This document shows positions 1-7,876 of a stretch of DNA of 32,516 bases, one piece after another. The notes beneath the pieces were generated by a model. It made no database searches. It was not told where the DNA came from and saw only the letters and a program-made list of their open reading frames with translations. Position 1 is the stretch's first letter, and each line of letters begins with the position of its first letter. The position numbers and the translations under genes are program-made. This DNA comes from Falsirhodobacter sp. 20TX0035. GTDB taxonomy: Bacteria; Pseudomonadota; Alphaproteobacteria; Rhodobacterales; Rhodobacteraceae. The stretch is from NCBI RefSeq assembly GCF_028307215.1, contig NZ_JAQMHV010000020.1, positions 1 to 32,516 of the forward strand, written 5' to 3'.

Positions 1-260
1 CCCGTCCGCCGCCTTCCGTCCCAAGCGTCTCCGCTTCGGTGAGGCGGTATCTAGGCCCACACGCAAAAAGACGCAAGAGGAAAAAACACGACCGATGACG
101 TTTTTATGTCGAAGCCAACAAACATTGATGTTTTTCGCGGCACATGACGAACGCCCGCACCGCTGGCCGTTTCCCGCCGCCCTCCCCTCCCCTGCCGAAG
201 ATGCCTTGATTCCTTCCGCCCGGTGGGGATTCTATCGCGCACACCCATAAGGACATTCCC
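1..260. other. Upstream region without a recognised gene
   Basis: No convincing gene is visible. A plus-strand frame open from base 1 stops at TGA 40-42 and could be the tail of a gene starting outside the window, but its 13 residues match nothing I recognise. Bases ~65-135 are A/T-rich compared with the surroundings and contain two related GATG(acg)TTTTT stretches. They probably hold the promoter for the bactofilin gene, but no clear -35/-10 pair was found. The segment ends with the AAGGA ribosome binding site of the next gene. Confidence 0.4.
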
Positions 261-593
261 ATGACGCCCGATTCACGCAACGCCGCCAAGTCCGTCCTGT
301 CTTCCGACCTCCGCATCAACGGCGACATCTTCTCGGAAGGTGCGGTAGAGATCCTCGGCACGGTCGAGGGGAACATCACGGCCCGCGCGCTGATGATCGG
401 CGTGGACGGCACGCTGAACGGGATGGTCACGGCCGACGCGGTGGAGGTGAAGGGCACGCTGGAAGGCCGCGTCGCCTGCGTGAACCTGACCTTGCGCGCC
501 CATGCCCGCGTGACCGCCGACGTGATCTACCAGACCGTGGTGATCGAGGATGGGGCGGCGCTGCAGGGCCGCTTCACCCTGGACAAGCCCTGA
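261..593 (+). CDS. Bactofilin (polymer-forming cytoskeletal protein)
   Basis: The 110-residue product is a bactofilin (DUF583). These proteins form filaments from a right-handed beta-helix and act as scaffolds for cell-wall enzymes and cell shape. The diagnostic pattern is a short disordered N-terminus followed by hydrophobic/glycine repeats from about residue 20 to 105, with beta-helix rungs such as GAVEILGTVEGNI, DAVEVKGTLEGRV and TVVIEDGAALQGRF. The length is typical of single-domain bactofilins. An AAGGA site lies seven bases before the ATG. Bactofilins often neighbour an M23 peptidase gene; none is visible here, though the upstream side is cut by the window. A GC-rich hairpin follows the stop. 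The family assignment is firm; the cellular role here is inferred. Confidence 0.9.
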   Translation: MTPDSRNAAKSVLSSDLRINGDIFSEGAVEILGTVEGNITARALMIGVDGTLNGMVTADAVEVKGTLEGRVACVNLTLRAHARVTADVIYQTVVIEDGAALQGRFTLDKP

Positions 594-599
594 TCCCGC

Positions 600-628
600 C
601 CGCGCGCCACCCCTCGGACGGCGCGCGG
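600..628 (+). terminator. Hairpin between bactofilin and carboxypeptidase
   Basis: A perfect 9-bp stem (CCGCGCGCC 600-608 with GGCGCGCGG 620-628, 11-nt loop) lies just after the bactofilin stop and is followed by ACTTCTTT. It sits between two convergent genes, so it may end transcripts from both sides. The T-run is weak. Confidence 0.55.
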
Positions 629-635
629 ACTTCTT

Positions 636-2108
636 TCAAAGCTTGTAGATCGTCCGGAACTTCGCTTCGAGATAGCCCAGAAGCGGCTCCTCGTTCGGTT
701 CAAACCCGCAGGCGTGACGGATGGTGTCGCGCGGACCGCGCAGGCCGCCGAACCGTTGCAGGTTCTCGCGCAGCCAGTCCAGCGCCTCGGCCGTCTGCCC
801 CTGCGCCAGTTGCGCGTCCAGATCCGGCACGGCCTCACGCAGCGCCTGGTGCAGGCAGCCGGCATAGACGTTGCCCAGCGCATAGGTCGGGAAATAGCCG
901 AACAGCCCCACCGCCCAGTGCACGTCCTGCAGCAACCCGTGTGAGGGCCGGTCCACCGCCACCCCGAAATCGCGCAGGAAGCGGGCGTTCCACGCCTCCT
1001 CCAGATCCTCGGCGTCCAGCGCGCCACGGATCAGGTCCCGCTCCAGATCAAAACGCATCATGATGTGCAGGTTGTAATGCACCTCGTCCGCTTCGGTCCG
1101 GATGAAGCCGGGGGCCACGCGGTTCACCGCCCCGTGGAAGGCGTCGGCATGGCCCAGACCCAGATCGCCGAACCGCTCCGTCATCTCGTTGAACAAGAAA
1201 CCGGTGAAGGCGCGGCTGCGGCCCAGCTGGTTCTCGTAGATCCGGCTTTGGCTCTCATGCACGCCCATCGACACGCCGCCCCCCAGCGGGGTCAGCAGAT
1301 AGTCCGGATCGATCCCCAGCTCGTAGCAGGCATGGCCCACCTCGTGGATGGTGGAATAGATGCAGTTGAAGGGGTCCGTCTCCACCACCCGGGTGGTGAT
1401 CCGCGCGTCGTTGCCGGAACCGGAGCTGAAGGGATGCACCGCCAGATCCAGCCGACCGCGCGTGAAGTCGTAGCCGAAGGTCTTGGCCAGATCGCGCGCC
1501 AGACGCATCTGCGCCTCGGCGCCGAAATGACCCTCCAGCGGCTTCGGCTGATGCTCGGACCCCATCACCGCCTCGCGCAGCGCCACAAGGCGCGGGCGCA
1601 TCCGGTCGAAGATGGCGCCGATCGTGTCGGCCGTCGCCTCGGGTTCGTAATCGTTCACCAGCGCGTCGTAAAGATCGCCGCCGCCCGCCAGCGCCGCCGC
1701 CTCCTCGCGCCGCAGCCGCACCACCTGCGACAGCGTGGGCAGGAACGCCGCCACGTCGTCCTTGGCGCGGGCGTCGGCCCATGTCCCCTGCGCGACCGAG
1801 GTGACGCGCGCGATCTCCTCGGCCAAACGGCCCGGAACCTTTGTGGCGCGTTCATAGCTGCGGCGGATCAGGCGCAGCTGGGCTTCCGCCTCCTCATCCT
1901 CGGCATCGGCCTGTGCCAGCCATTCGGCGATGCGCGGGTCGGTGCGGCGGGCGTGCAGGACGCCTTCCATCGCCGCCATCTCTTCGCCGCGCTGTTCCAC
2001 CGCACCGCGCGGCATGACCGTTTCCTGGTCCCAGCCCAGCCGGCCGGCCACCTGGGCCAGCGCCTCGGTCTGACGCTGGAACGCCATCAGGTCCTTGTAC
2101 GCGCTCAT
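636..2108 (-). CDS. M32 family metallocarboxypeptidase (carboxypeptidase Taq type)
   Basis: A 490-residue M32 zinc carboxypeptidase that removes C-terminal amino acids from peptides in the cytosol. The zinc motif HEVGH is at residues 255-259 and the third-ligand motif HESQSR at 284-289. Family blocks DPFNCIYSTIHEVGHA and the C-terminal HYNLHIMMRFDLE segment are clear, and the length is typical (~490-500). The open frame continues upstream but that part overlaps ctaA in another frame. The start at 2108 gives the expected MSAYKDLMAF N-terminus and an ATGA overlap with the ctaA stop, so translation is probably coupled. No functional link to heme A synthesis is obvious. Confidence 0.94.
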   Translation of the reverse strand: MSAYKDLMAFQRQTEALAQVAGRLGWDQETVMPRGAVEQRGEEMAAMEGVLHARRTDPRIAEWLAQADAEDEEAEAQLRLIRRSYERATKVPGRLAEEIARVTSVAQGTWADARAKDDVAAFLPTLSQVVRLRREEAAALAGGGDLYDALVNDYEPEATADTIGAIFDRMRPRLVALREAVMGSEHQPKPLEGHFGAEAQMRLARDLAKTFGYDFTRGRLDLAVHPFSSGSGNDARITTRVVETDPFNCIYSTIHEVGHACYELGIDPDYLLTPLGGGVSMGVHESQSRIYENQLGRSRAFTGFLFNEMTERFGDLGLGHADAFHGAVNRVAPGFIRTEADEVHYNLHIMMRFDLERDLIRGALDAEDLEEAWNARFLRDFGVAVDRPSHGLLQDVHWAVGLFGYFPTYALGNVYAGCLHQALREAVPDLDAQLAQGQTAEALDWLRENLQRFGGLRGPRDTIRHACGFEPNEEPLLGYLEAKFRTIYKL

Positions 2109-3259
2109 GCCGTGCCTCCGCGAAGGGATGTGACTTTGGGATACTGCGACAGATAGCGCGCGCGCAGGATCAGCACCCACAGAACGATCGCGCCGATCTG
2201 GTGGGTGATCGCCGGATGCAGGCTGGCCGCCGTCAGCACCGTGACGATGCCCAGCGCGACCTGCACCCAGATCATGCCGAACACCATATGGAACGCGGTT
2301 CGCGTGGCCTTGTGGACGGACTTGCGCCCGCGCAGCCAGACGACGATGCCGAAGACGAACACCAGATAGGCGACCATGCGGTGCACGAACTGCACAAGGC
2401 CGGGGTTCTCGAAGAACGCGCGCCACGCCGCGCCACCGTCAGGCACATAAAAGGCGTCGGCCGGGAAGAACGACCCGTTCATCAGCGGCCAGGTCGGGAA
2501 GCTGCGGCCCGCGTCGATCCCGGCCACCAGCGCGCCCAGCAGGATCTGCAGGAACACCAGATGCAGAAGGCCGGTGGACATCCCGAACTGCTTGGCCTCG
2601 CGCACGCGGCGGGCCTGCAGAAGCTGCCCTTCCGTCCGCCCCAGCAGCAGCGCGTACCATGTCAGGAAACCAAGGATGACGAAACCGATCCCCAGATGCG
2701 TCGCCAGCCGGTAGCTCGCGACCGAGGTCATGTCCCCTTCCAGCCCCGACGCCACCATCCACCAGCCGACCGCCCCCTGCAGCCCGCCCAGCACGCCGAC
2801 CCACAGCAGCCGTTTCGTCCAGCCTGCGGGGATCTTGCCCGCGATCCAGAAGCCCAGGAAGCCCAGCGCCCAGACCAGCCCGATCACACGGCCCAGGAAG
2901 CGGTGCCCCCATTCCCACCAGTAGATCTGCTGGAACTGGCCCATCGTCATGCCTTCGTTGGTCAGGCGGTATTGCGGGCTTTGCTGGTAAAGGTCGAACT
3001 CCGACTGCCAGTCGGCGGCGTTCATGGGCGGGATCGCCCCCGTCACGGGCTTCCACTCGGTGATTGACAGCCCCGCGTCGGACAGGCGCGTCAGCCCGCC
3101 GATGACGATCATGACCGCCACCAGCGCGAACAGCACCATCAGCCAGATGCGGATCGCGCGGCGGGCGCCGCCGGTGCCGCGGTCGATCAACCCACCGGCC
3201 TGCGGGGCGGCGGGCGTCGCGCCCTCCCCCACCTCTTCGAAGATGCTGCGTTTCGCCAT
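2105..3259 (-). CDS. ctaA: Heme A synthase (COX15/CtaA family)
   Basis: Oxidises the C8 methyl of heme O to a formyl group to give heme A for aa3-type cytochrome c oxidase, in the inner membrane. The 384-residue protein has about eight hydrophobic segments and the COX15-type signatures: LTRLSDAGLSITEWKPVTGAIPP near residue 55-80 and the heme-ligand histidine blocks WEWGHRFLGR, ATHLGIGF, QFVHRMVAY and HPAITHQIGA. The N-terminal ~35 residues are hydrophilic. The length fits the long alphaproteobacterial/mitochondrial type rather than the ~300-residue Bacillus form. It is first of a two-gene minus-strand unit with the M32 peptidase. Its presence implies an aa3 oxidase elsewhere in the genome. 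Confidence 0.95.
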   Translation of the reverse strand: MAKRSIFEEVGEGATPAAPQAGGLIDRGTGGARRAIRIWLMVLFALVAVMIVIGGLTRLSDAGLSITEWKPVTGAIPPMNAADWQSEFDLYQQSPQYRLTNEGMTMGQFQQIYWWEWGHRFLGRVIGLVWALGFLGFWIAGKIPAGWTKRLLWVGVLGGLQGAVGWWMVASGLEGDMTSVASYRLATHLGIGFVILGFLTWYALLLGRTEGQLLQARRVREAKQFGMSTGLLHLVFLQILLGALVAGIDAGRSFPTWPLMNGSFFPADAFYVPDGGAAWRAFFENPGLVQFVHRMVAYLVFVFGIVVWLRGRKSVHKATRTAFHMVFGMIWVQVALGIVTVLTAASLHPAITHQIGAIVLWVLILRARYLSQYPKVTSLRGGTA

Positions 3260-3311
3260 AACAGGGGCCCTTATCGTTGCGGGCTGACAGTAGTCCCCGC
3301 GCCCCCGCGGT

Positions 3312-3788
3312 TCAAGCTGACGGAATGCCCACGGGCAGCACGGTCGTGTGCTTGATCTCCTCCATCGACAGCAGGGCCGTCACGTTGTAGACCCGCACCT
3401 CGGAAATCAGCGCCTGGTAGAAGCGGTCATAGGCCCGCGCATTTTCCACCCGCACCTTCAGGATGTAGTCGATGTCGCCCGCCAGCCGGTGCGCTTCCAG
3501 CACCTCGGGGCGTTCCTGCAGGGCCTTCAGGAAGCGGCGCTGCCATTCGGCCTCATGCTCGGACGTGCGGATCAGAACGAAGAAGCAGGCTTCAAGACCC
3601 AGCGCCTCGGCGTCCAGAAGGGCGGTCTGGCGCAGGATGACGCCCGCCTCCTTCATGCGGCGGATGCGATTCCAGACAGGGGTCTTGGAGCTGCCGATCT
3701 TGCGCGCGATCTCGTCCAGCGACTGCGAGGCGTCCTGCTGAAGTTCCGCAAGGATCTTCCGATCCATTTCGTCCAGACGGGCAGCCAT
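3312..3788 (-). CDS. Lrp/AsnC family regulator, DecR/YbaO-like, divergent from sulfur assimilation genes
   Basis: A 158-residue Lrp/AsnC regulator: winged helix-turn-helix at residues ~6-50 (LDEMDRKILAELQQ, DEIARKIGSSKTPVWNRIRR) and an effector-binding RAM domain at ~65-150. From memory it resembles E. coli YbaO/DecR (CyuR), a cysteine-responsive regulator: EWQRRF, RLAGDIDYILKV, RAYDRFYQ, and the ending SMEEIKHTTVLPVG match block by block. ATG 3788 is preferred over ATG 3794 because AAGGAGG is six bases upstream of the former and touches the latter. It is divergent from cobA-cysI-cysH and the shared intergenic region carries paired dyads, so control of sulfur or cysteine metabolism plus autoregulation is likely. 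The effector is inferred. Confidence 0.9.
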   Translation of the reverse strand: MAARLDEMDRKILAELQQDASQSLDEIARKIGSSKTPVWNRIRRMKEAGVILRQTALLDAEALGLEACFFVLIRTSEHEAEWQRRFLKALQERPEVLEAHRLAGDIDYILKVRVENARAYDRFYQALISEVRVYNVTALLSMEEIKHTTVLPVGIPSA

Positions 3789-3808
3789 TCGCATCCTCCT
3801 TCAAAACG

Positions 3809-3823
3809 GGGAACCACGTTCCC
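3809..3823. promoter_or_regulatory. Dyad GGGAA-N5-TTCCC by the regulator start
   Basis: An inverted repeat GGGAA (3809-3813), spacer CCACG, TTCCC (3819-3823) lies between the predicted regulator promoter and its ribosome binding site, where a repressor could block early transcription. A near-identical dyad lies next to cobA (3902-3915). Candidate operator for the adjacent Lrp-type protein; not a known consensus. Confidence 0.5.
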
Positions 3824-3832
3824 TTCCCTGCC

Positions 3833-3861
3833 CTTATGCGAACAACTGTCCTTATCCGCAA
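3833..3861 (-). promoter_or_regulatory. Predicted promoter of the Lrp-type regulator gene
   Basis: On the minus strand, TTGCGG (3861-3856) and CATAAG (3838-3833) form a -35/-10 pair with a 17-bp spacer. Transcription would start near 3826, putting the GGGAA-N5-TTCCC dyad at about +3 to +17. Confidence 0.5.
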
Positions 3862-3892
3862 GGGCGGATGGCGCGAGCAGCGGAGAATGCTC

Positions 3893-3915
3893 TATATCTG
3901 GGGGAAGATTTTCCC
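3893..3915 (+). promoter_or_regulatory. Candidate cobA-cys -10 element and overlapping dyad
   Basis: TATATC at 3893-3898 is the best -10 candidate ahead of cobA; no good -35 is present, as expected for a regulated promoter. GGGAA (3902-3906), spacer GATT, TTCCC (3911-3915) follows directly, near the expected transcription start, mirroring the dyad beside the regulator gene. Confidence 0.45.
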
Positions 3916-3929
3916 ATCGGAGCGACGCC

Positions 3930-4706
3930 ATGACCACCCAGCCCGCCCTGACCGCCCCCGGAACCGTGACCTTCGCAGGCGCGGGCCCCGGTTCGGCCGA
4001 CCTGCTGACCATGGGCGCGTTCCGGGCCATGCAGGAGGCGGACGTGGTGATCCACGACCGGCTGGTGGGACAGGAGGTGCTGGACCTGATCCCCGCCCGC
4101 ACGACGCGCGTGGATGTGGGCAAGGAAGGCTTCGGCCCTTCCACCCCGCAGGGGGCCATCAACGCGCTGATCGTGGGCCACGCCGGCACCGGCGCGCGGG
4201 TACTGCGCCTGAAGGGCGGCGACTGCGCCATCTTCGGCCGCCTGGATGAGGAGATCGAGGCGCTGGAACGCGCCGGCATCGCGTTCCACATCCTGCCCGG
4301 CCTCACCTCCGCCTCGGCCGCCGCGGCGGCGATCGGGCAAAGCCTGACGAAGCGCGGGCGCAATCGCGGCCTGCGCATCGTCACGGGCCATGACATGGAC
4401 GGTTTCGCCGATCAGGACTGGAAAGGCCTCGCCCGGACGGGGGAGGTCGCCGCGATCTACATGGGCAAGAAAGCCAGCCGCTTCCTTCAGGGCCGCCTGA
4501 TGATGCACGGCGCCTCCCCCGACACGCCGGTCACGTTGGTCGAAAACGCCTCTCGCCCCGACCAGCGGATCATCGAGGCGCGGCTGTCGACGCTGGCCGA
4601 CTGCGCCGCGCGCCTGACCGGCCCCGCCATCCTTCTGTATGGCCTTGCCCCCCGCGCCGCCGCCCACACCCTGCCCCTAACCGACCAGAACGAGGCCACC
4701 GCATGA
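3930..4706 (+). CDS. cobA: Uroporphyrinogen-III C-methyltransferase (siroheme synthesis)
   Basis: Uses S-adenosylmethionine to methylate uroporphyrinogen III at C2 and C7, giving precorrin-2, the precursor of siroheme. The 258-residue protein is a single methyltransferase domain: GAGPGSADLLT at 17-27, RLKGGDCAIFGR at 93-104, LPGLTSASAAAAAIG and AIYMGKKA. The CysG-type dehydrogenase/ferrochelatase domain is absent, so later siroheme steps must be encoded elsewhere. ATG 3930 is the first plausible start after the divergent intergenic region. As first gene of the cys operon, directly ahead of siroheme-dependent CysI, a siroheme role is much likelier than a cobalamin role. Its ATGA stop overlaps the next start. 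Confidence 0.93.
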   Translation: MTTQPALTAPGTVTFAGAGPGSADLLTMGAFRAMQEADVVIHDRLVGQEVLDLIPARTTRVDVGKEGFGPSTPQGAINALIVGHAGTGARVLRLKGGDCAIFGRLDEEIEALERAGIAFHILPGLTSASAAAAAIGQSLTKRGRNRGLRIVTGHDMDGFADQDWKGLARTGEVAAIYMGKKASRFLQGRLMMHGASPDTPVTLVENASRPDQRIIEARLSTLADCAARLTGPAILLYGLAPRAAAHTLPLTDQNEATA

Positions 4707-5023
4707 GCCGCAAATTCACGCCCAAGGTGGTGACCGCCAACGACCTGCTGATCGGCGACGTCGTCTACCTGACCGCCGACGACCAGTGGACCCGCGAACA
4801 CGCGCAGGCCGAACTGATCGAGGACGAGGCCCACGCCCAGTTGCGCCTTCTGGACGGCGCGGGGCAGAAGAACATCGTCGTGGGCGTCTATCTGGCCGAC
4901 GCCATCGCCGGTCCGAACGGGCCCGAGCCCACGCATTTCCGCGAGGTGTTCCGCACCCGCGGTCCGTCCAACTATGCCCACGGCAAGCAGGTCGGCGAAC
5001 AGCCCGGCCCCCGCCAGCCCTAA
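4703..5023 (+). CDS. DUF2849 domain protein of the cys operon
   Basis: A 106-residue protein of DUF2849, a small alphaproteobacterial family known for sitting beside sulfite/nitrite reductase genes. It starts MSRKFTPKVVTANDLLIGDVVYL and has no membrane segment, signal peptide or cysteine, so it is unlikely to bind a metal cluster through cysteines. It overlaps cobA by ATGA and is followed, ten bases on, by cysI. Co-transcription with the siroheme enzyme and its target hemoprotein suggests a helper role in CysI maturation or activity, but no biochemical function is known to me. Confidence 0.85.
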   Translation: MSRKFTPKVVTANDLLIGDVVYLTADDQWTREHAQAELIEDEAHAQLRLLDGAGQKNIVVGVYLADAIAGPNGPEPTHFREVFRTRGPSNYAHGKQVGEQPGPRQP

Positions 5024-5033
5024 GGAGGCCGCG

Positions 5034-6698
5034 ATGTATTCCTATAACGAGTTCGACGAGGCCTTCGTGCGCGAGCGTGTGGCCCAGTTCTCCCAGCAGG
5101 TGGCGCGCCGCATCGACGGCAGCCTGACGGAGGACGAGTTCAAGCCGCTGCGCCTGATGAACGGCCTGTATCTGCAGCTGCACGCCTACATGCTGCGGGT
5201 GGCGATCCCCTACGGCACGATCAACCCCACCCAGATGCGCCAGTTGGCCCATATCGCGCAGACATGGGACAAGGGCTACGGCCACTTCACCACGCGCCAG
5301 AACATCCAGTTCAACTGGCCGCTGTTGAAGGACGTGCCCGCGATCCTGTCCGCACTGGCCGATGTGGGGATGCACGCGATCCAGACCTCCGGCAACACGA
5401 TCCGCAACGTTACGGCCGACCATTTCGCCGGTGCGGCGGAGGATGAGATCGAGGATCCGCGCCCCTATGCCGAACTGCTGCGCCAGTGGTCCACCGACCA
5501 TCCGGAGTTCCAGTTCCTGCCGCGCAAGTTCAAGATCGCCGTCACCGGCAGCCCCAACGACCGCGCCGTGGTGAAATCCCACGACATCGGCCTGCGCATG
5601 ATCCGTCGCGGGTCCCAGGTCGGGTTCGAGGTGCTGGTGGGCGGCGGCCTTGGCCGCACGCCGATGATCGGACAGGTGGTGCGGGACTTCCTGCCCATCC
5701 CCGACCTGCTGCCCTACTGCGAGGCGATCGTGTCGGTCTACAACCTGCTGGGCCGCCGCGACAACAAGTACAAGGCGCGCGTGAAGATCACCGTGCACGA
5801 AAACGGGTTGGAGGAGATCCAGCGGCAAGTGGAGGCGCGCTTCGCCGAGATCCGCCCGACCTTCCACGGCCACGACCAGGCCTTGCTGGACGACATCCGC
5901 GCGGCCTTCGCGCCCCCCGCCTTCCGCAACGCGCCGACCGACGCGCATGACACCGCACTGGCCGATCCGGTCTACCGCGCCTGGGCCGACACCAACCTTG
6001 CCACCCACCGCAACGCCCAATACGCCATCGTCACGATCAGCCTGAAGAAGCATGGCGAAACCCCCGGCGACGCCACTGCCCACCAGATGCGCGTCATGGC
6101 CGACATCGCCGAACGCTTCGCGCATGGGGAACTGCGGATCAGCCACGAACAGAACGTGATCCTGCCGCATGTTCACAAGTCGGACCTGCCGATGGTGCAC
6201 GCGATGCTGCAGCAGGCGGGCCTCGGCACGGCGAACGTGGGCCTCATCTCCGACATCATCGCCTGCCCCGGCATGGACTACTGCGCGCTGGCGACGGCCC
6301 GGTCCATTCCCGTGGCCCAGCAGATCGCGACCCGGTTCGAGGAGCTGAAGCTGGAACACGACGTGGGCCCGCTGAAGATCAAGATCTCGGGCTGCATCAA
6401 CGCCTGCGGGCACCACCACGTGGGCCATATCGGGATCCTCGGCCTCGACCGTGCGGGGGTGGAGAACTACCAGATCACGCTGGGCGGCGACGGCACGGAA
6501 ACCGCCGTCATCGGCGAACGCGCGGGTCCCGGTTTTGCCTATGACGAGATCGTGCCCGCGATCGAGCGTCTGGTCCGCGCCTATCTGGACGTCCGTTCCG
6601 AACCGTCGGAAACCTTCCTGCAGACTTACCGCCGTCTGGGCCTCGGCCCCTTCAAGGCCGCGCTTTATCCGGCGGAAGGAGCGCAGGATGCCGCTTGA
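5034..6698 (+). CDS. cysI: Sulfite/nitrite reductase hemoprotein (siroheme, 4Fe-4S)
   Basis: Six-electron reduction of sulfite to sulfide in cysteine biosynthesis. The 554-residue protein has the duplicated ferrodoxin-like and siroheme-binding domains of the family. The four cluster/siroheme cysteines are C411 and C417 (CPGMDYC) and C454 and C458 (CINAC), followed by the GHHHVGHIGILG stretch. The N-terminal RQNIQFNW and TSGNTIRNVT motifs are also present. AAGGAGG lies five bases before ATG 5034. Reduction of nitrite cannot be excluded from sequence, but the cysH neighbour argues for sulfite. No CysJ flavoprotein gene is present; the downstream fpr product is the likely source of electrons through ferredoxin. 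Confidence 0.95.
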   Translation: MYSYNEFDEAFVRERVAQFSQQVARRIDGSLTEDEFKPLRLMNGLYLQLHAYMLRVAIPYGTINPTQMRQLAHIAQTWDKGYGHFTTRQNIQFNWPLLKDVPAILSALADVGMHAIQTSGNTIRNVTADHFAGAAEDEIEDPRPYAELLRQWSTDHPEFQFLPRKFKIAVTGSPNDRAVVKSHDIGLRMIRRGSQVGFEVLVGGGLGRTPMIGQVVRDFLPIPDLLPYCEAIVSVYNLLGRRDNKYKARVKITVHENGLEEIQRQVEARFAEIRPTFHGHDQALLDDIRAAFAPPAFRNAPTDAHDTALADPVYRAWADTNLATHRNAQYAIVTISLKKHGETPGDATAHQMRVMADIAERFAHGELRISHEQNVILPHVHKSDLPMVHAMLQQAGLGTANVGLISDIIACPGMDYCALATARSIPVAQQIATRFEELKLEHDVGPLKIKISGCINACGHHHVGHIGILGLDRAGVENYQITLGGDGTETAVIGERAGPGFAYDEIVPAIERLVRAYLDVRSEPSETFLQTYRRLGLGPFKAALYPAEGAQDAA

Positions 6699-7434
6699 TC
6701 CCGGCCTGTCCCTGTCGGACCGCGCCGCGCACCTGAACGAGAGATACCGCAACCATGCGGCCATCTCGGTGATGGAGCTTGCGCTGCGCGATCACGACGT
6801 GGGGGAAACGGCGCTGGTGTCGTCGTTCGGGGCGGAGTCGGTGGTGCTCCTGCACATGGCGTCGGTTCTGGACGCGCATCTGCCGGTGCTGTTCATCGAC
6901 ACGCAGATGCTGTTTCCCGAAACGTTGGCCTATCAGGCGGAACTGGCCGACAAGCTGGGCCTGACCAACATCCAGACCATCCGCGCCGACGAGGCTGCGG
7001 TCGAGTTCGAGGACCCCGACGGCACGCTGCACCAGTTCAGCACCGACGCCTGCTGCGCCCTGCGCAAGACGGTGCCGCTGGAACGCGCCCTTTCCGGCTA
7101 TGACGCCTGGATCACCGGCCGCAAGCGTTTCCAGGCCGGCACCCGCGCCGCGCTGGAGTTCTTCGAGCCCGATGGCGACACGCGCCTGAAGATCAACCCG
7201 CTGGCGATGTGGGGCCGCGAGGACATCGAGGATTACATCGTCAACAACCGCCTGCCGCGCCACCCGCTGGTGGCCAAGGGCTACCCCTCCATCGGCTGCG
7301 CGCCCTGCACCAGCCCCGTGAAACCGGGCGAGGATCCGCGCGCTGGCCGCTGGCGCGGCAGCAACAAGACCGAATGCGGCATCCATTTCATCAATGGAAA
7401 GCCCGTTCGCATCGAAAAGGACAACGCCGCATGA
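6688..7434 (+). CDS. cysH: Adenylyl-sulfate reductase (thioredoxin), iron-sulfur CysH type
   Basis: Reduces adenosine 5'-phosphosulfate to sulfite and AMP. The 248-residue protein has the PAPS reductase fold: SSFGAESVVLLH near 45-56, DTQMLFPET at 71-79 and the catalytic cysteine in ECGIHF (C230). The cysteine pairs C122-C123 (DACCALRK) and C204/C207 (GCAPC) bind a 4Fe-4S cluster and mark the APS-using type; PAPS reductases such as E. coli CysH lack them. APS kinase is therefore not needed for this step. The start overlaps the cysI end by 11 bases. GAAGGAGCGCAGG precedes the ATG. Confidence 0.94.
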   Translation: MPLDPGLSLSDRAAHLNERYRNHAAISVMELALRDHDVGETALVSSFGAESVVLLHMASVLDAHLPVLFIDTQMLFPETLAYQAELADKLGLTNIQTIRADEAAVEFEDPDGTLHQFSTDACCALRKTVPLERALSGYDAWITGRKRFQAGTRAALEFFEPDGDTRLKINPLAMWGREDIEDYIVNNRLPRHPLVAKGYPSIGCAPCTSPVKPGEDPRAGRWRGSNKTECGIHFINGKPVRIEKDNAA

Positions 7435-7835
7435 CCGTCATCGTCACCGACACCGGCTTCAAGGCCGACGACCACAACGCCCCCATCGTCCCGCTGGCCG
7501 AGCTGACGGACGAAACCGCCGTGGACCTGGCGAACACGGACGATCCGGCGCAGCTTCAGGGCCGGCTGGACGACCTGCGCCTGATCCGCATCGCGTTTCC
7601 GTCCTCGGCCGACGGGCGGGGCTTCACGCAGGCCGCGCGCCTGCGGCGCATGGGCTACACCGGCCGGCTGCGGGCGCAGGGGCATGTGATCGCCGACCAG
7701 TACGCCATGGCCCGCCGGGCGGGCTTCGACGAGGTGGAAATCTCGGACGAGCTGGCCGCCCGCCAGCCCGAGGACCAGTGGCGCTTCCGCGCGGACTGGC
7801 GCGCCCACGACTATCAGGCGCGGCTGAAGGCTTGA
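7431..7835 (+). CDS. DUF934 domain protein of the cys operon
   Basis: A 134-residue DUF934 protein, a family usually encoded beside cysI/cysH in proteobacteria and often annotated as probably involved in sulfite reduction. Recognisable blocks are RIAFPSSADGRGFTQAARLR at ~52-71 and LRAQGHVIADQYAMARRAGFDEVEI at ~74-98; the ending EDQWRFRADWRAHDYQARL is also typical. It has no cysteines and no signal or membrane segment. It overlaps cysH by ATGA, so it is translated with the reductases. Its mechanism is unknown; a role in electron delivery or assembly is inference from context. Confidence 0.88.
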   Translation: MTVIVTDTGFKADDHNAPIVPLAELTDETAVDLANTDDPAQLQGRLDDLRLIRIAFPSSADGRGFTQAARLRRMGYTGRLRAQGHVIADQYAMARRAGFDEVEISDELAARQPEDQWRFRADWRAHDYQARLKA

Positions 7836-7876
7836 GGTTTCCCCTCGCCTGCCGCACCCTAGGGAAAGGATAAGGA

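Noticed and set aside
1-42. C-terminus of an upstream plus-strand gene
   Set aside because: Only 13 codons are visible and nothing recognisable is encoded, so not called as a gene.
4716-6764. Very long minus-strand open frame (682 codons)
   Set aside because: Antisense to DUF2849 and cysI, whose catalytic motifs are intact; composition is typical of a GC-rich shadow frame.
7836-7876. Inverted TTTCCC/GGGAAA arms between DUF934 and fpr as another copy of the operator
   Set aside because: Orientation is the reverse of the GGGAA-TTCCC dyads and the spacer is 18 bp; at most a weak hairpin.
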